Of a stretch of DNA of 64,000 nucleotides, positions 11,841 through 22,776 are shown piece after piece. A program made the translations under genes and the position numbers. The stretch is from positions 65,039-129,038 of the forward strand of contig ML977031.1 of NCBI GenBank assembly GCA_010015675.1, written 5' to 3'. Numbering within the stretch: position 1 is the first letter of the stretch; the number at the start of each line of letters is the position of its first letter. The notes below the pieces were generated by a model. That model saw only the letters and a program-made list of their open reading frames with translations, was not told where the DNA came from and ran no database searches. This DNA is from Byssothecium circinans (taxonomy: Eukaryota > Ascomycota > Dothideomycetes > Pleosporales > Massarinaceae).

Positions 11841-13070
11841 ATGAAGTTCCTCAACATCCTTTTGGGTGTGTCCACTGCGTTCGTCGCTGGAGTTTCCGCC
11901 ATCGGTGACTGCGACAGCGGTCCCTTCGCTCCCCTCCAGCCTGTCGGCGATAAGAAGGATGCCAGCAAGTCCGACGTCGACATCTGCGAAACACAATACA
12001 AATCCGGCTCCGTCGTCCGCGGCATCGAGGTCTGGGGCTCCAAGGACCGCATCTCGGGGATCCAGCTCACCTACTCCAACCAAGAAAAGTCCCACATGAT
12101 TGGTGCCCGTCAGGGCGACAAGAACACAAAACTCGATTGGGACCCGTTCCTCACCTCGGTCTCGCGCGTGGTCCTCTGGTCAGACAAGGATGCGAAGCAG
12201 TTGGGCGGCTTGAGGGTCGAACTGAGCAATGGGCAGAACTTGGAGATGAAGCAGGACAAGGTCAGCGGTGTTACTTTCAGCCCGGATATCGGTGCCGGTA
12301 TCCTGCTGGGAGGATATGGCAGGGCGGATGACCATATCACGGCTTGGGGATGGATGTTCCTTCAGGACAAGGTTGGCAAGATCGAAGTTGGTGATATCAA
12401 GTGGGATCAAAGCCAGGATGAGTTTGTCAAGTCGCAAAAGTATGCAACTAACCCCTACCCCTAACTCTTGTATGTTTGTACAGCATTGCTAACTAGTCGC
12501 AACAGGGGCATCAAGCAGACTACAATGGCTTCCAACAAGCACTACAACACCGCCAGCAATGCAACCACCCTTGCCCTCGACGTCACCAAGACAGTCACAA
12601 AGTCCACGTCGTACTCCCAGAGCTCGCACTTCAACTTCGGCATGGGCTACAGCCTTGAGATCAGCGGGCAAGTCGCCGGCGCGGGCCCCAAGTTCTCCAC
12701 CGAAGCGAAGTGGGAGATTGGAACTGAGAGCAGGAAAGAGTGGTCTGAGACTGAGTCTGTGGCTCTCAAGTTCGTCATCACGCAGCCCGCTTTGCCCGGA
12801 AAGACGACCATGTGCGCGGGCTTTGTCACCACGGGAGAGTTTGATATGGGCTATGATTCTAAGGTTACGCTTGTGCTGAAGAACGGGAAGAAGTTTGAGT
12901 TCAGGGAGAGGGGTACCAGGAAGCAGACCGTGTTCGGTAACTCGCAGACTGAGTGCGCGGATGCGGACGGTGACCATTTGAGCGAGGAGCCGTATGACTT
13001 TGTCAAGAAGAACAAGAAGGGAAAGAGGGAGGAGCAGGGCAGGTTCATCTCTATGCCTTTCAACGCTTAA
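11841..13070 (+). CDS. Secreted protein with jacalin-like and aerolysin-like domains
   Basis: Two exons (11841-12439, 12506-13070; 66-nt intron with GTATGC/CAG) give 387 aa in frame. Residues 1-20 are a signal peptide (positive start, hydrophobic core, AxA-type end), so the product is secreted. Residues about 35-195 look like a jacalin-type beta-prism with repeated Gly-rich strands. The second exon encodes a long Ser/Thr-rich, alternating polar beta region that resembles the membrane-insertion module of aerolysin/natterin-type beta-pore-forming proteins. Several Cys residues are spread through the protein (signal-adjacent and C-terminal). Known relatives bind glycans and oligomerise on membranes; whether this one forms pores is inference. 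No partner gene is adjacent; the NLR gene downstream converges on it. Confidence 0.75.
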
Positions 13071-13567
13071 GGGATTGTCTTGAATTTTTTTGCATTCATG
13101 TTCATTTCTAGACGGTTGGGTGGGTGTTGTTTTATAGATCTTATAACTTTATGCTATACATTTACCACGCGCGAAAACTGGTCCTCAGCCCATGGGTCTC
13201 TCATTTCATCCACAACTCTGGCCCATGGGTCGCCTCATGCCTATCAACTGCGGAAAGGCGACAAAAGCTGGGAGGGATAATTGGTGAGGTCGGTGACGAC
13301 TTGGCCTAAACGAAGAAGAGAAGATTTTTGCCACTGATCGAAGATACCTTCGGTAGGTCTATGGTTTGATGTTCCCGGACTGGGAAGATTGGTGACAAGT
13401 GGACACCTTGGGGATGAAGGAGGGAGGTACGCGTGTCAGTTATGCGACGAAATTGCGGAAAGAACCATCGATCATCACTATGTTAGGAGGATGTGATGAT
13501 GGAGCGTGCTGTCGAGGGATATGGACGATAGTATGGCAGTGATGGACAAAGGCGAATCTGGCCTCTG
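13071..13567. other. Convergent intergenic region
   Basis: The 3' ends of the aerolysin-fold gene (+) and the NLR gene (-) face each other here. Nothing else is seen. Confidence 0.5.
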
Positions 13568-16500
13568 TCAATATACCCCATCATCGCATTTCCCTTTTCG
13601 TCTTTTCGACTTCTTGACCTTACCAGAACCGACTTGATCCTGCTTTCGACCCTTTGATTTCCTTTTCTTGCATGCGACACGCGTATGCCCCGCCATCCGA
13701 CAATTGCTGCAACACCGCTTACCATACAGACGGTCGTCCACGGCCAAAGACAATCGAGTACCTAGGCTTTGATTATCCGTGTCGTAGTCTCTTTGCAGGC
13801 GAGCGACCAGGTCTCGCAATTCTGCGACGGTGAGTTTGTTTGCCCAGGATGCTGAAGGCATAGCGACGATGAAGCAGGTGATGAAAACATCGAGTTCTCG
13901 TCTATCGCTTGAGGTATATCCCTCTGCAAAATCGAGGATTTCGGCTTTTGCAGTATCATCACTACCTTCGTCGAGCTTTGGAAGGAGGAAGAGGAGCGTA
14001 TCCATGCGATCGTTGAGAGGGGGCCGTGTATCGTCGTTGTGGATCCAAGAGTCGAAAGCGAAGTGAATAAGGGCGCCGGGATTGAAAACAGATGTAGGAG
14101 CTTTCTGTTTGAGATATTGTGCGAAGCCTAAGCGTGCAGCTAGCGTGAGCATATCTGGTTCGCGAACTGTTGTGATATCAAAGGCAAAGATATCAGTTTC
14201 TTCTACCGGTACCCGGGCGCGGGAAAGTTCAACTTCCGGTGGTCGTTCATAGAAGTATCTTCCATAGGATCCAAGGATTGTCGTTTGAGCTGCGCTGGCT
14301 GCTGTCCAGTGGGATCTCCCCTTGAAGGAAGTTCCTTCACCCCTCTCGTTTCTAGAATTGAACGTGTTGTTGTACTTTGTCATGCACTCGTCCATGGATG
14401 TGATAAACTCCTCCAGCCGATCTCTTGTCTCAGGCTGTGCGTCGCGATAGAGTCGGAGAATTGACTCGACATACTCAGTCATGATACGTTCCGTGAACTC
14501 TGCGCCAGAGATTTTTATAATAGACAGACACGCAGCCGCTAGATGCCTGTGAAATTCCAAGTCCGGATGAACAAAGTCTTTCATTTCGGATTTGACATCG
14601 TCAGCTTGGAGGAACTCTGCGACAGTGCGATGCAAATATTCCACCTTCGAAAGCATCATATCCTCAAGGCTCAAACCTACTTCTCTGTGCGACACCTCTA
14701 TCCACGTCACTCCGAGAAGGCCGGAACAGCGGCTCTGCACTCGCGCTGTAGTTTGCTGTGTGTACCAAGCCAAAGTGCGGGAACTCAAGGGCTGGAGTCC
14801 TTGACTGAGACTTTCCTGCGGTGGTCGCAATGCGTAATGTAGCAGCAGTGTGCAAAGTTCATACTTCGCGAATGATCGCCAAGTCTGCAGTAGCTGCAAG
14901 ATTTGAACTGCTTGCGTCCGATATTCGTGAGGTATTTGGAAGAGCATCCGCCGGTAGAGAGCTTTCAGGTCGTCCGGAAGATCGTGAAGCTTGGCTTGCA
15001 GTTCCTCTATGTTATCGCCTGCTTCGAGACCGTCCAGGAGCAGCTTCACCACAAGCCTGACCCACAGAAATACACCCTTTGCCTTCTCTTTGATCTCAGT
15101 TATGATTTGGCGGCTGATATCTGGATAAATGCTTGCCAGTGATTGCATGATAGCATGTGATGCTAGCTTTCCTTGGACATAGGTCTCGATATCTCTTTTG
15201 GTCAAATCTTCCAGTTTCAATGAAGGGCAGCCGCGGAAAGCATGCAGTGAGGATGTAATGGGCCGACTGGAAACCACAAACTTGACTCGTGTTGAACACA
15301 AGCTGGTGATGAAATCTATGAGATCGGAGTGTTCTTCCTCAAACTCATCAATGCCATCGATGAAAATCGCCATCTTCAAAAAATTTCGAGATTTCTCAAG
15401 TAGGACATTCCAAGCCCTTCTCAATTCGTTGCACGTGATGTCTCCAACGTCAGATTCCCACTCCCTACTCTGGTACAGATCGGGGAAAACAGCAGGGGTG
15501 AGTTCCGGATGCTCTCTGAGAACACTCCATAGCAGGGATCTTAGGAGGCCTGCGGTGGTCTTCTGCAATGGCGTGCCAAGGTTCCAGAAAAAGAAGCTCG
15601 TCACGACAAGTTCCATGTCGTCGATAGAGGCCCATTCGAGAAGCGAATTTTTAGTGCTCGGGTGATCCAAAATGTACTTCATCAGTGTAGACTTTCCACT
15701 TCCTGCCTTTCCGTTGATGTAATAAGGCTTGGATACCTCTCGTGATAGGTGCTTTGTGAGACAGCTCCATGCACGGTCTGTTGTTGATTCTTCGAAAAAC
15801 CACGAAAAAGTTTCCTGATAGGCGAGAGGAACTTCTTCGTATCGTAACGTGATCTGGCGGAACGACAACCAATTCAGGATTTTGCTCTCCCTAATCTGCA
15901 ATGACCCTTTTCGTTTCCCCTCGAGGTCTTTGAGGCATTTTTGTACTTCGTCGTTGAGGGCATACAGCTGTGGCTCCTGCTGGACTTCTAAAACGTTTGT
16001 GAGAAGCTGGGCGGCATCGCGCGATGTCGCATTGTCGCCAGCTTTTGTTTTGCGCAACTCTTGTAGATGCGTGAGAACCTCCTCATGGTTCTGTCGTGCA
16101 CCGGTCCGCAGGGCAAGTAGCGTCGCCAGTGTTAGTGCGCTTCGCAAACGATCGATCTCCTCAACATAGTTGTTGATCTTGTAATGAGAGAAGTGAATTT
16201 TAATCGCTGTTCCAACACTTTGAAGACTTCTCGTAGAAGTCCTGGGTACCAAAGAATCTAAGTACTTCAGGAACTCGGAACTGGACTTTCGACAATCGGC
16301 GGTGACATCGACGAGATGCTGAATATTACCACAGTAAGCAATATGCAAATTAAAACATGTAGTAGTTATGTCTCACCTGGTCTTCGTGAGATAAGTGTTG
16401 AGTACGCGCTTGTGCTGTGAGACGTTCATGTACAACCTCTGCTTGCGTCGACAGGCTGTTGACAAGATCTCGCAAAGAAGAAAACGAGCGGGGCCATCCC

Positions 16501-16598
16501 GTTTCGCGAATGGAGTTTGCTTCTGAAACAAGCTTGCTAGCAAACTCTACAAACTGAACGACGTTTCCAGCGAGGCCCACCGCGACCAAAGCTTCCAT
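13568..16598 (-). CDS. NACHT-domain NLR (STAND ATPase) with C-terminal zinc knuckle
   Basis: Two exons (16598-16377, 16318-13568; 58-nt intron, phase 0) encode 990 aa. The N-terminus MEALVAVGLAGNVVQFVEF is the fungal STAND N-terminal helical domain found on many NLRs (about 1-130). The NACHT core has a Walker A GKAGSGKST (about 277-285) and Walker B MAIFIDGIDEFEE (about 390-402), with the LVVTSFFFW segment between them. A winged-helix/helical region follows. No ankyrin, WD40 or TPR repeats are seen, so there is no obvious repeat sensor. The last 50 residues carry CSNC-x4-H-x4-C (about C944, C947, H952, C957), a CCHC zinc knuckle, then a strongly basic Lys/Arg tail. Fungal NLRs of this type control heterokaryon incompatibility and cell death. 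The gene lies on the same strand as, and 322 bp after, the nucleotide kinase. Confidence 0.88.
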
Positions 16599-16920
16599 AC
16601 CGACAGATGACAGCGACGCGCTGGACGAAATGCGCTTTCAGCTGAGCTGAACTTAAACAGGGGGGAAGGAAAGCTCATTGAATAATAGTAACGATGAGGA
16701 GATTCTTGGAATAATTAGTAGAAGAAGGGATACGGGGCACGGGATCCGGTGAACGCGGCCACGTAGCCTTGCATGCATAATAATACATGTTATGATTCGT
16801 CAGGTTGGGGCAGGCTGACCCAGGCTGACCCAGGCTGCAAAGCAAACACACCTTAAAGCATATAAGTGTGGTATTGACAGGTCGTTTTATCTGGCCTATC
16901 AGCTGCGATCCAAGACTTTC
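16599..16920. other. Spacer between NLR start and kinase stop
   Basis: This is the promoter region of the NLR gene. It contains a short triple repeat of CAGGCTGACC (about 16810-16840). No coding signal is seen. Confidence 0.5.
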
Positions 16921-17653
16921 CTAGGCTGCAGACGTTCCCTTAGCGATGATCCGCTGCCACAGATCACTTTCGTTCAGATTTTTCATCAGCACTTCTAAAT
17001 TCTCCTCTTTGGTCCCATTCGCATCGACCTATACTTCTATTAGCTTCATGGCAGTATTAGAGTTTGTAGAACTGTTACCTCCATCAATATCCCGGCGTCC
17101 ACATACAGCTTCTCTACCGGTGGACTCTCCCTTTCGTACTCAGCGAATCTTTTCTCGAACTTCTCTGCACTATCATTGCTATCTCTTCCGCGCGACAGGT
17201 ACCTGAAAAGCGCCAGCTATTAGATCGTTGTACGTTTCAATAAGCTTGCGGGAATTCTCACCTCATCTTCGCCTTCTCCTTCTCCACCACAACCTTCAGC
17301 ACAGCATCCGGCCTATATCCCGACTTCTCATCGAATGACTCAGCCTGCTCTTTGCATCGTGGGAACCCGTCTATTAGGATGCCATTTGCGGTCGTCCCTG
17401 CGTCTTTGATTGCCTGGTCAAGGAAAGGTCCTAATTCCGATGAGGTGAGGAAGCCTTGGTTCTCGAGTTTGTTTTCGATGATAGCAGCGAGAGGCGTGTC
17501 AGGATTCGCTTTCCTGTAGGCGCGCAGAGTGTCGCCAACAGAGAAATGCACCAAGTTATGGATGCGGGCGAGATGAGTGCAGAGAGTTCCCTTACCGGCG
17601 CCGGGAGCTCCTAGGACGAAGATGATAGAGAAGGTACTCGCTGAGACGGGCAT
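16921..17653 (-). CDS. UMP/CMP-kinase-like nucleoside monophosphate kinase, paired with viperin
   Basis: Three exons (17653-17262, 17202-17079, 17028-16921; introns 59 and 50 nt) give 207 aa, the normal size for this family. The P-loop GAPGAGKGT spans residues 15-23, the NMP-binding helix FSVGDTLR 37-44, and IDGFPR 94-99. The exon 2 segment SRGRDSNDSAEKFEKRF carries the LID arginines and the D-x-x-E-x-x-x-x-R-x pattern of UMP-CMP kinases rather than the long LID of adenylate kinase. It should phosphorylate a pyrimidine or other NMP to the diphosphate in the cytosol. The gene is divergent from viperin with 406 bp between the start codons, an arrangement that recalls vertebrate CMPK2-RSAD2, although CMPK2 belongs to a different (thymidylate-kinase-like) family. 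Exact substrate is not shown by sequence. Confidence 0.87.
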
Positions 17654-18059
17654 GGTATGGAGTTGCTATGGTAGAACTTTTCCGAAGCAAAGAAGAAATT
17701 ATACAAAAGCTTTTAAATGCTCAGGGAGATTGGTGTAGAGGCATGTGACCGCGTGCATGCTATTCATTGTTGTTACACAGTAGAAACCCGAGAGCAAGCG
17801 GTGACAAAGTGATGAATTGTGTGTGGAGCGGTGAAGCTCAGGAGAAGTGACTATATAGGCGGGAGCCGACGCTAGGCCGGAATAGTTAAGTACTCAACAA
17901 TTGTGATCGCGTTTTATCACGCGTCCGGAGTCATCCATCAAACTGCCCTGATTGGTCTCCGCAACGCGACTTAAAAGCTCCCCACATCCCCACATCGCGC
18001 ACCCCAACCCCGTTCGTTACACGATATCACCCTCGTATTCCCATCTTTCTGCTTGCAAG
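17654..18059. promoter_or_regulatory. Shared divergent promoter of the kinase and viperin genes
   Basis: The 406 bp between the two start codons must contain both promoters. A TATA-like CTATATAGG lies at about 17851 on the viperin side, and an AT-rich TATACAAAAGC lies near the kinase start. Co-expression is inferred from the divergent layout. Confidence 0.6.
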
Positions 18060-19133
18060 ATGGCGTTCCTTTCACTCCTACTCTTAGCGTGTAGTTCAAT
18101 CTTCGCTGTCGTCTTCTTGTTCTACGTTACAAAGCCTTCCATATCACCTAAAGCTGGCGTGCAACGGCCATTGCCCAAAGAGAAGCTAGTGCCCAACGAC
18201 CCAGACGCCCCCGTATCCGTCAATTACTTCCCCTCACGACAATGTAACTACGCTTGCGGTTTCTGTTTCCACACAGATACCTCGTCCTATATGCTGCCGA
18301 TCGACGAGGCGAAAAAAGGTCTACGATTGCTGCGAGAAGCTGGAATGAAGAAACTTAATATCGCTGGTGGAGAACCTTTCCTACACCCGAAGTTCCTTAG
18401 TAAGATTCTACAGTACTGCAAGGAGGATCTTTATGTCGAAAGTATCAGTATCGTGAGCAATGGAAGCAAGATCAGAGAGGACTTCTTGGAAAAACACGCC
18501 CAATGGCTCGATATTCTCGCCATCTCATGCGACTCATTCGACGCCGAAACGAACCACAAGATTGGCCGAGGTGAAGATAACGGAAAAGGGAAAGTGAACA
18601 CTCATGTCGAGTACCTATTCCGCGTTGCTGAATGGTGTCGCAAATACAACATTAAGTTCAAGTTGAACACGGTCGTTAATACCTACAACTGGGATGAGGA
18701 TATGGTCGAACACATCGAGAGGCTGGCTCCTTTTCGCTGGAAAGTGTTCCAATGTCTGATTGTGGAAGGAGAAAACGAGGACGAGACACGCAAACGCGAC
18801 GCGAGGAAGTTTTTAGTAACAGAAGAACAGTGGCGGACGTTCTGCGATAAACATAAACACTTGGACTGCTACATACCTGAGGATAACAACACAATGGCAA
18901 GCAGCTATCTGCTACTAGACGAGAACATGTGCTTTTTGGATAAGGGCGAAGGGGAGATGAAGAAGAGTAGAAGCATTTTGAAAGTCGGAGTGAAGCAGGC
19001 TATGAAGGAGGTTGTCTGGGATAAGGAATCGTTCCTTGATCGGGGTGGTATCTATGAGTGGACGAGAGATGGTCTTGGACAGCAGCAACGTGGTGGGTGT
19101 GGTAATGGAGATAAGAAGGAACTGGAGTGGTAG
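18060..19133 (+). CDS. RSAD2: Viperin (radical SAM ddhNTP synthase)
   Basis: Single exon, 357 aa (human viperin has 361). Residues 2-24 form a hydrophobic/amphipathic N-terminal helix that would hold it on ER or lipid-droplet membrane. The 4Fe-4S motif is C62-NYA-C66-GF-C69, then FCFHT, GGEPF (103-107, SAM binding), SIVSNGS (about 130-136) and LAISCDSFD (153-161), nearly identical in layout to animal viperin. RWKVFQCL and the VEGEN segment, which help bind nucleotide in known viperins, are present. The last residue is Trp, as in animal viperins, where it recruits the CIA iron-sulfur machinery. Viperins convert CTP (or other NTPs) to 3'-deoxy-3',4'-didehydro-NTP, a chain terminator of viral polymerases. 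An in-frame ATG at 17952 would add 36 residues of non-family sequence before the helix, so 18060 is preferred. Confidence 0.95.
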   Translation: MAFLSLLLLACSSIFAVVFLFYVTKPSISPKAGVQRPLPKEKLVPNDPDAPVSVNYFPSRQCNYACGFCFHTDTSSYMLPIDEAKKGLRLLREAGMKKLNIAGGEPFLHPKFLSKILQYCKEDLYVESISIVSNGSKIREDFLEKHAQWLDILAISCDSFDAETNHKIGRGEDNGKGKVNTHVEYLFRVAEWCRKYNIKFKLNTVVNTYNWDEDMVEHIERLAPFRWKVFQCLIVEGENEDETRKRDARKFLVTEEQWRTFCDKHKHLDCYIPEDNNTMASSYLLLDENMCFLDKGEGEMKKSRSILKVGVKQAMKEVVWDKESFLDRGGIYEWTRDGLGQQQRGGCGNGDKKELEW

Positions 19134-20874
19134 GCCGGAGTTTTGAGATGTTTCATGGATAATGGTAGGCTTTTAAGATATTGTAAAGGGGATTAATTTC
19201 GATGCAATGTGCTCAATAGAAATTATGTGAATCATATTCCTACTCTAACGAGTGCTTAGATTCATCTCTTCAAACTCCTTTCGCGTCCTATTCGCCGATA
19301 TGTACTTCGCCTCGCCTCAAATGCCGCCATCGGAAGGACTCCGTCGCGGCGGCAACGCCAGCCGAATAGCTGGCGTCACCTTCCTGCTTGCATCCGACAG
19401 CATCCGAATAACACCGTATCTCTACGAAACTCTTGACGTGTGGCGACAGACCATAACGCTCATAAGAAGGCAAGGGATCTGAATTGTGGAACATTGCAAT
19501 GCGTATTACCCAATTCATCTTCCTACTCCTCTCCCCTCCTCCCTTGCATTATCCTTGTTCACATATATCGATCACAAGGTTACCATGTACTGTTCTACTA
19601 CTGACAGTATCAACATGGACCACTATATTGACCAGACCCGTTCAGATATCACAGGACGCCTTGGAATTCACTACATGGGATACGTCGGCGCACCGTCACA
19701 ATGGCATATTGGTGCGGTCGAATGCGCACAATCTGTGTCCAGATTGGGGGCAATGGGTTAGTGGAGTAGTAAGAAGGCATTTGTGTAAGGGAAGTATAGG
19801 TCGAAGCTTGATCATTTCAGAAATCTTCGGAAGAAGGTGAGTCGAAGAAGGCTCGAACTAGTCCTGCAACGTATTGAGGGTCTTGGCAGATCAAAGAGGC
19901 CGAGCGGTGGAGTTGCGGCCATTGCGAGTTAAATGTAGGGCCATAAGGGCCAAGTTCGTAGCGGTTATTACTAATATCTGGCTTCACACGGGTTGATCGA
20001 GCGGTGGAAATTGTCAAATGGGCATGGGGCAACCGTTTAGCTATGCATTCCTTGAGTTTGGCAATGTAGTGTCGTGCGGCAATCCCTGACTTAGCGATCT
20101 TACCTGTGTCCTTTATTGATCACGGCCCGCCGTTGATGAGCACCAGTGTGCATCTTCTGGAAATCTAAAATAGGAAATAGGTGTGGATGAATCACTAGGC
20201 TGCATGGATGCAAGCAATCTCTGCAGCTGTGACCTTTGTAAAATCGTTGGGTGAATAGCTATGTCCCGTGTATGGCACCACTGTGGCTTTACCTGTGGCG
20301 CAGCAGTCTCAGCTTTCATATCTAACTTTCTCTTCCAAAACCAGCACAAGTGCCTCATCTCGGATATAGATATCCGTAGAAGGGTTTTACTTTTCTGCGA
20401 AGCGCCTTGATTTCTTTTGAGTTTCGAGTCGCCTATCCCGACTCGTTTGATGATGAGCTGGCAACTATTCGGCCAATCTCGGTCCTACCTTAATTGATCT
20501 GGATTGTTTCTTGTTTCTGTTCCAGCGGTGACGTTCACTTAGCGGACACGGATATAAAGCCTAAAAATGCTCCAGCAATATCTCATCTTCAACCTCTAGT
20601 GTCAGATTTGCGATACTTGGCAACATATCGCTTGCTATTATACCGACAAAGCTGACGAACATTTTCACCCGAGTGTTCACCGACAGGATTATCCCAGCAT
20701 CGCAGATTGGGCCTCCCTGCATCAAAAAACATACGATTATTCGGAGGTAATAACGAAAAGAACCCGCACTAAGGCGGAAGAAAAAATTTCAACGGGCGAA
20801 ACAAATAAACGTGGCCGACTTCTTGACAGCTGCACGATTTCATCGGATCGAACTTCAGAAACGCGACGAACAAA
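19134..20874. other. Gene-free 1.7 kb
   Basis: Only short frames without homology are seen. A small perfect hairpin, CGCCAGC-6 nt-GCTGGCG, lies at about 19355-19374; no RNA gene can be assigned to it. The right end (about 20800-20874) is the 5' region of the next gene. Confidence 0.5.
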
Positions 20875-21159
20875 ATGGCATCTACTAGCGGCACCGCCAC
20901 CGAATCCCAAGAGAAAATACCCTATGTTACACTACCACCTGGTGCCAATCTTTTGGAGTACCTTTCGAGACCTTACAACTGCTCTGCGCCGAAATGCCCG
21001 CACCGATACCTGACAAGATCTGACCTCTCAAAACATGAGAGGGATGCGCATCCACGCCTACGCCAGCCTTCGGCAGAGGCGCATTCGGACTACTTTTCTG
21101 ATGAAGATCCTATCGGATCGTCTGGAGCTGCGTCTTCACACGCAGACTCTTCCTCGTAA
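20875..21159 (+). CDS. Small single C2H2 zinc-finger protein
   Basis: A 94-aa frame with start ACAAAATGGC. Residues about 34-58 hold one C2H2 finger: YNCSAPKCPHRYLTRSDLSK followed by HERDAH (C-x4-C-x12-H-x4-H). The tail is acidic/Ser-rich (SDYFSDEDPIGSSGAASSH). It may be a complete small protein, or exon 1 of a longer or decayed gene, since 21160-22776 has no clean continuation. The function is unknown; it could bind DNA or RNA through its finger. Confidence 0.5.
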   Translation: MASTSGTATESQEKIPYVTLPPGANLLEYLSRPYNCSAPKCPHRYLTRSDLSKHERDAHPRLRQPSAEAHSDYFSDEDPIGSSGAASSHADSSS

Positions 21160-22776
21160 TTTGACACGGAAGCAATGCTGGTACGTCGCCACCGACTGCA
21201 AAAGGTTCGCCAATAATAGGATCCAGGCATCCCGGAAGCTCTCACGAGTTCAACGGCGAAATCGCTCAAGTTAGATCGAGTCAATCTCAGGGTTAAGCGG
21301 ATATGTTTGATTTATCGAAGGCAAGGGAAAATAATGGCAAGCTTAAGGTGGTGTGCGAGAAGAGCAGAGCAGCCTCGATTTCGGATTCGGGCCTACTTAC
21401 TTAATAATGAAACACGGGAAACTTATAACCACACACACGTTCGAGGTCCCAAATACACATCCAGATTTTATAGTTACGATTACGCAGAAATTCAAAATAT
21501 TCTCTCAGGGTCCTCGCCTTTTTTTCTAGCTTCGATTGCCACAATGTTATTAACCGTACAGCCAGAGATCATCTTCTCTACGAAGCTTGGGTCTGTCCAA
21601 CATGTTCCGCTCGTTGGGAAGAAATAATAATACTACACTGACTTAATCGCCAAACCAGTATGATTACGTCGAAGAGCGACAAAAGAGACGCATCGGGAAA
21701 TATAAGTTCGAAGCTATAGTTACTGGCGAAGTCCTAAAGTTCCAGTGTTTTCAGCCAACACAATTAACTTGGGAAAGTAAAGATTATTAGGATAACTATG
21801 TCGAGGTAAACCAGCAAACAATAGAGCACTCCTTTCCTCTATCCACGAGGCCTCTGATCCAAATTATTAGGTCGGTACCACAGTCCAAACATTCGGTCAA
21901 GCTGCGAATAGTTACTCCTCTGGATCCAGAACGACTTGGCTTTCATCAATCCCAGTAAGCCCTCCACGACTGTGTTAATAACTTCTCCAATGTCCAATCC
22001 AGGCTAGCTATCGCTTCGCCAACGCCCTTCCTCTTCACATTTTCCTATTGATATAGCTCAACGTGCAGTCGCCCATGTCAATGCGACTCGTCGTTCCCAT
22101 CCAATACCAACCTTCGATGAGCTCATATTGCGATCGGGTCACAGCCGCCTCTATCCGGCTGGGATTTACCGAAGGGTATAGTAATATAGCAATATACGCG
22201 GCTGGAGAGAAGAATGATAGAACTGAGTAACCCAGAGTGGTGGAACTCCAAAATTTTATACAGATGAATGGTCTGCTAATAGTGTCAACTAGCTAGCATA
22301 CAATCTCGTTCAGCAAAAAGGTTTCGGGCTATCGACATAGCTCATGACATCACAAGGCTGGTGCTCAAGTGTGCCTCATCAGAAACGTCCACACCGGAAA
22401 ACTATGCACAGCATAAGGTAGGGTTGCGCGCGATCGTGAGTGGTTGTGCTGCCGAGAACAATTACGGGCAGGGGTATCATTGGTCGGAATCCTCAGCACA
22501 GTGACCTGTGCATTTTAACAGCGCACTGCGCCCCTCACCAGGCCATGACTTGATAAAACGGCAGTCTCGTTGGGCGGATATCGCCTCAAATATGGTCATT
22601 CTTGTTCAGCGAAGTTTAACGAACACTTCCAACTCAATCTTCACCAACTGGATCGAATATTACTTTGTACGTACAGACTTGGGCACGACCGGACGGATAA
22701 ATCCGACATCACTGTAGACTCGCAGCGCCAACCGCATTTTAGTCCTGTCCTTACAGAGGCTGGGGAAGGTTTGAGG
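21160..22776. other. Region without a supported gene
   Basis: AT-rich with many stops in all frames. Short open frames (for example 22508-22717) could be 5' exons of the next gene, but I could not join them in phase with confidence. It may also be decayed coding sequence. Confidence 0.4.

Noticed and set aside
17952..18059. Upstream ATG extending viperin by 36 residues
   Set aside because: The extension resembles no viperin, and the membrane helix expected at the N-terminus begins at the 18060 start.
19340..19380. Hairpin CGCCAGC/GCTGGCG as a terminator or ncRNA
   Set aside because: It is an isolated 7-bp stem in a eukaryotic intergenic region with no supporting context.
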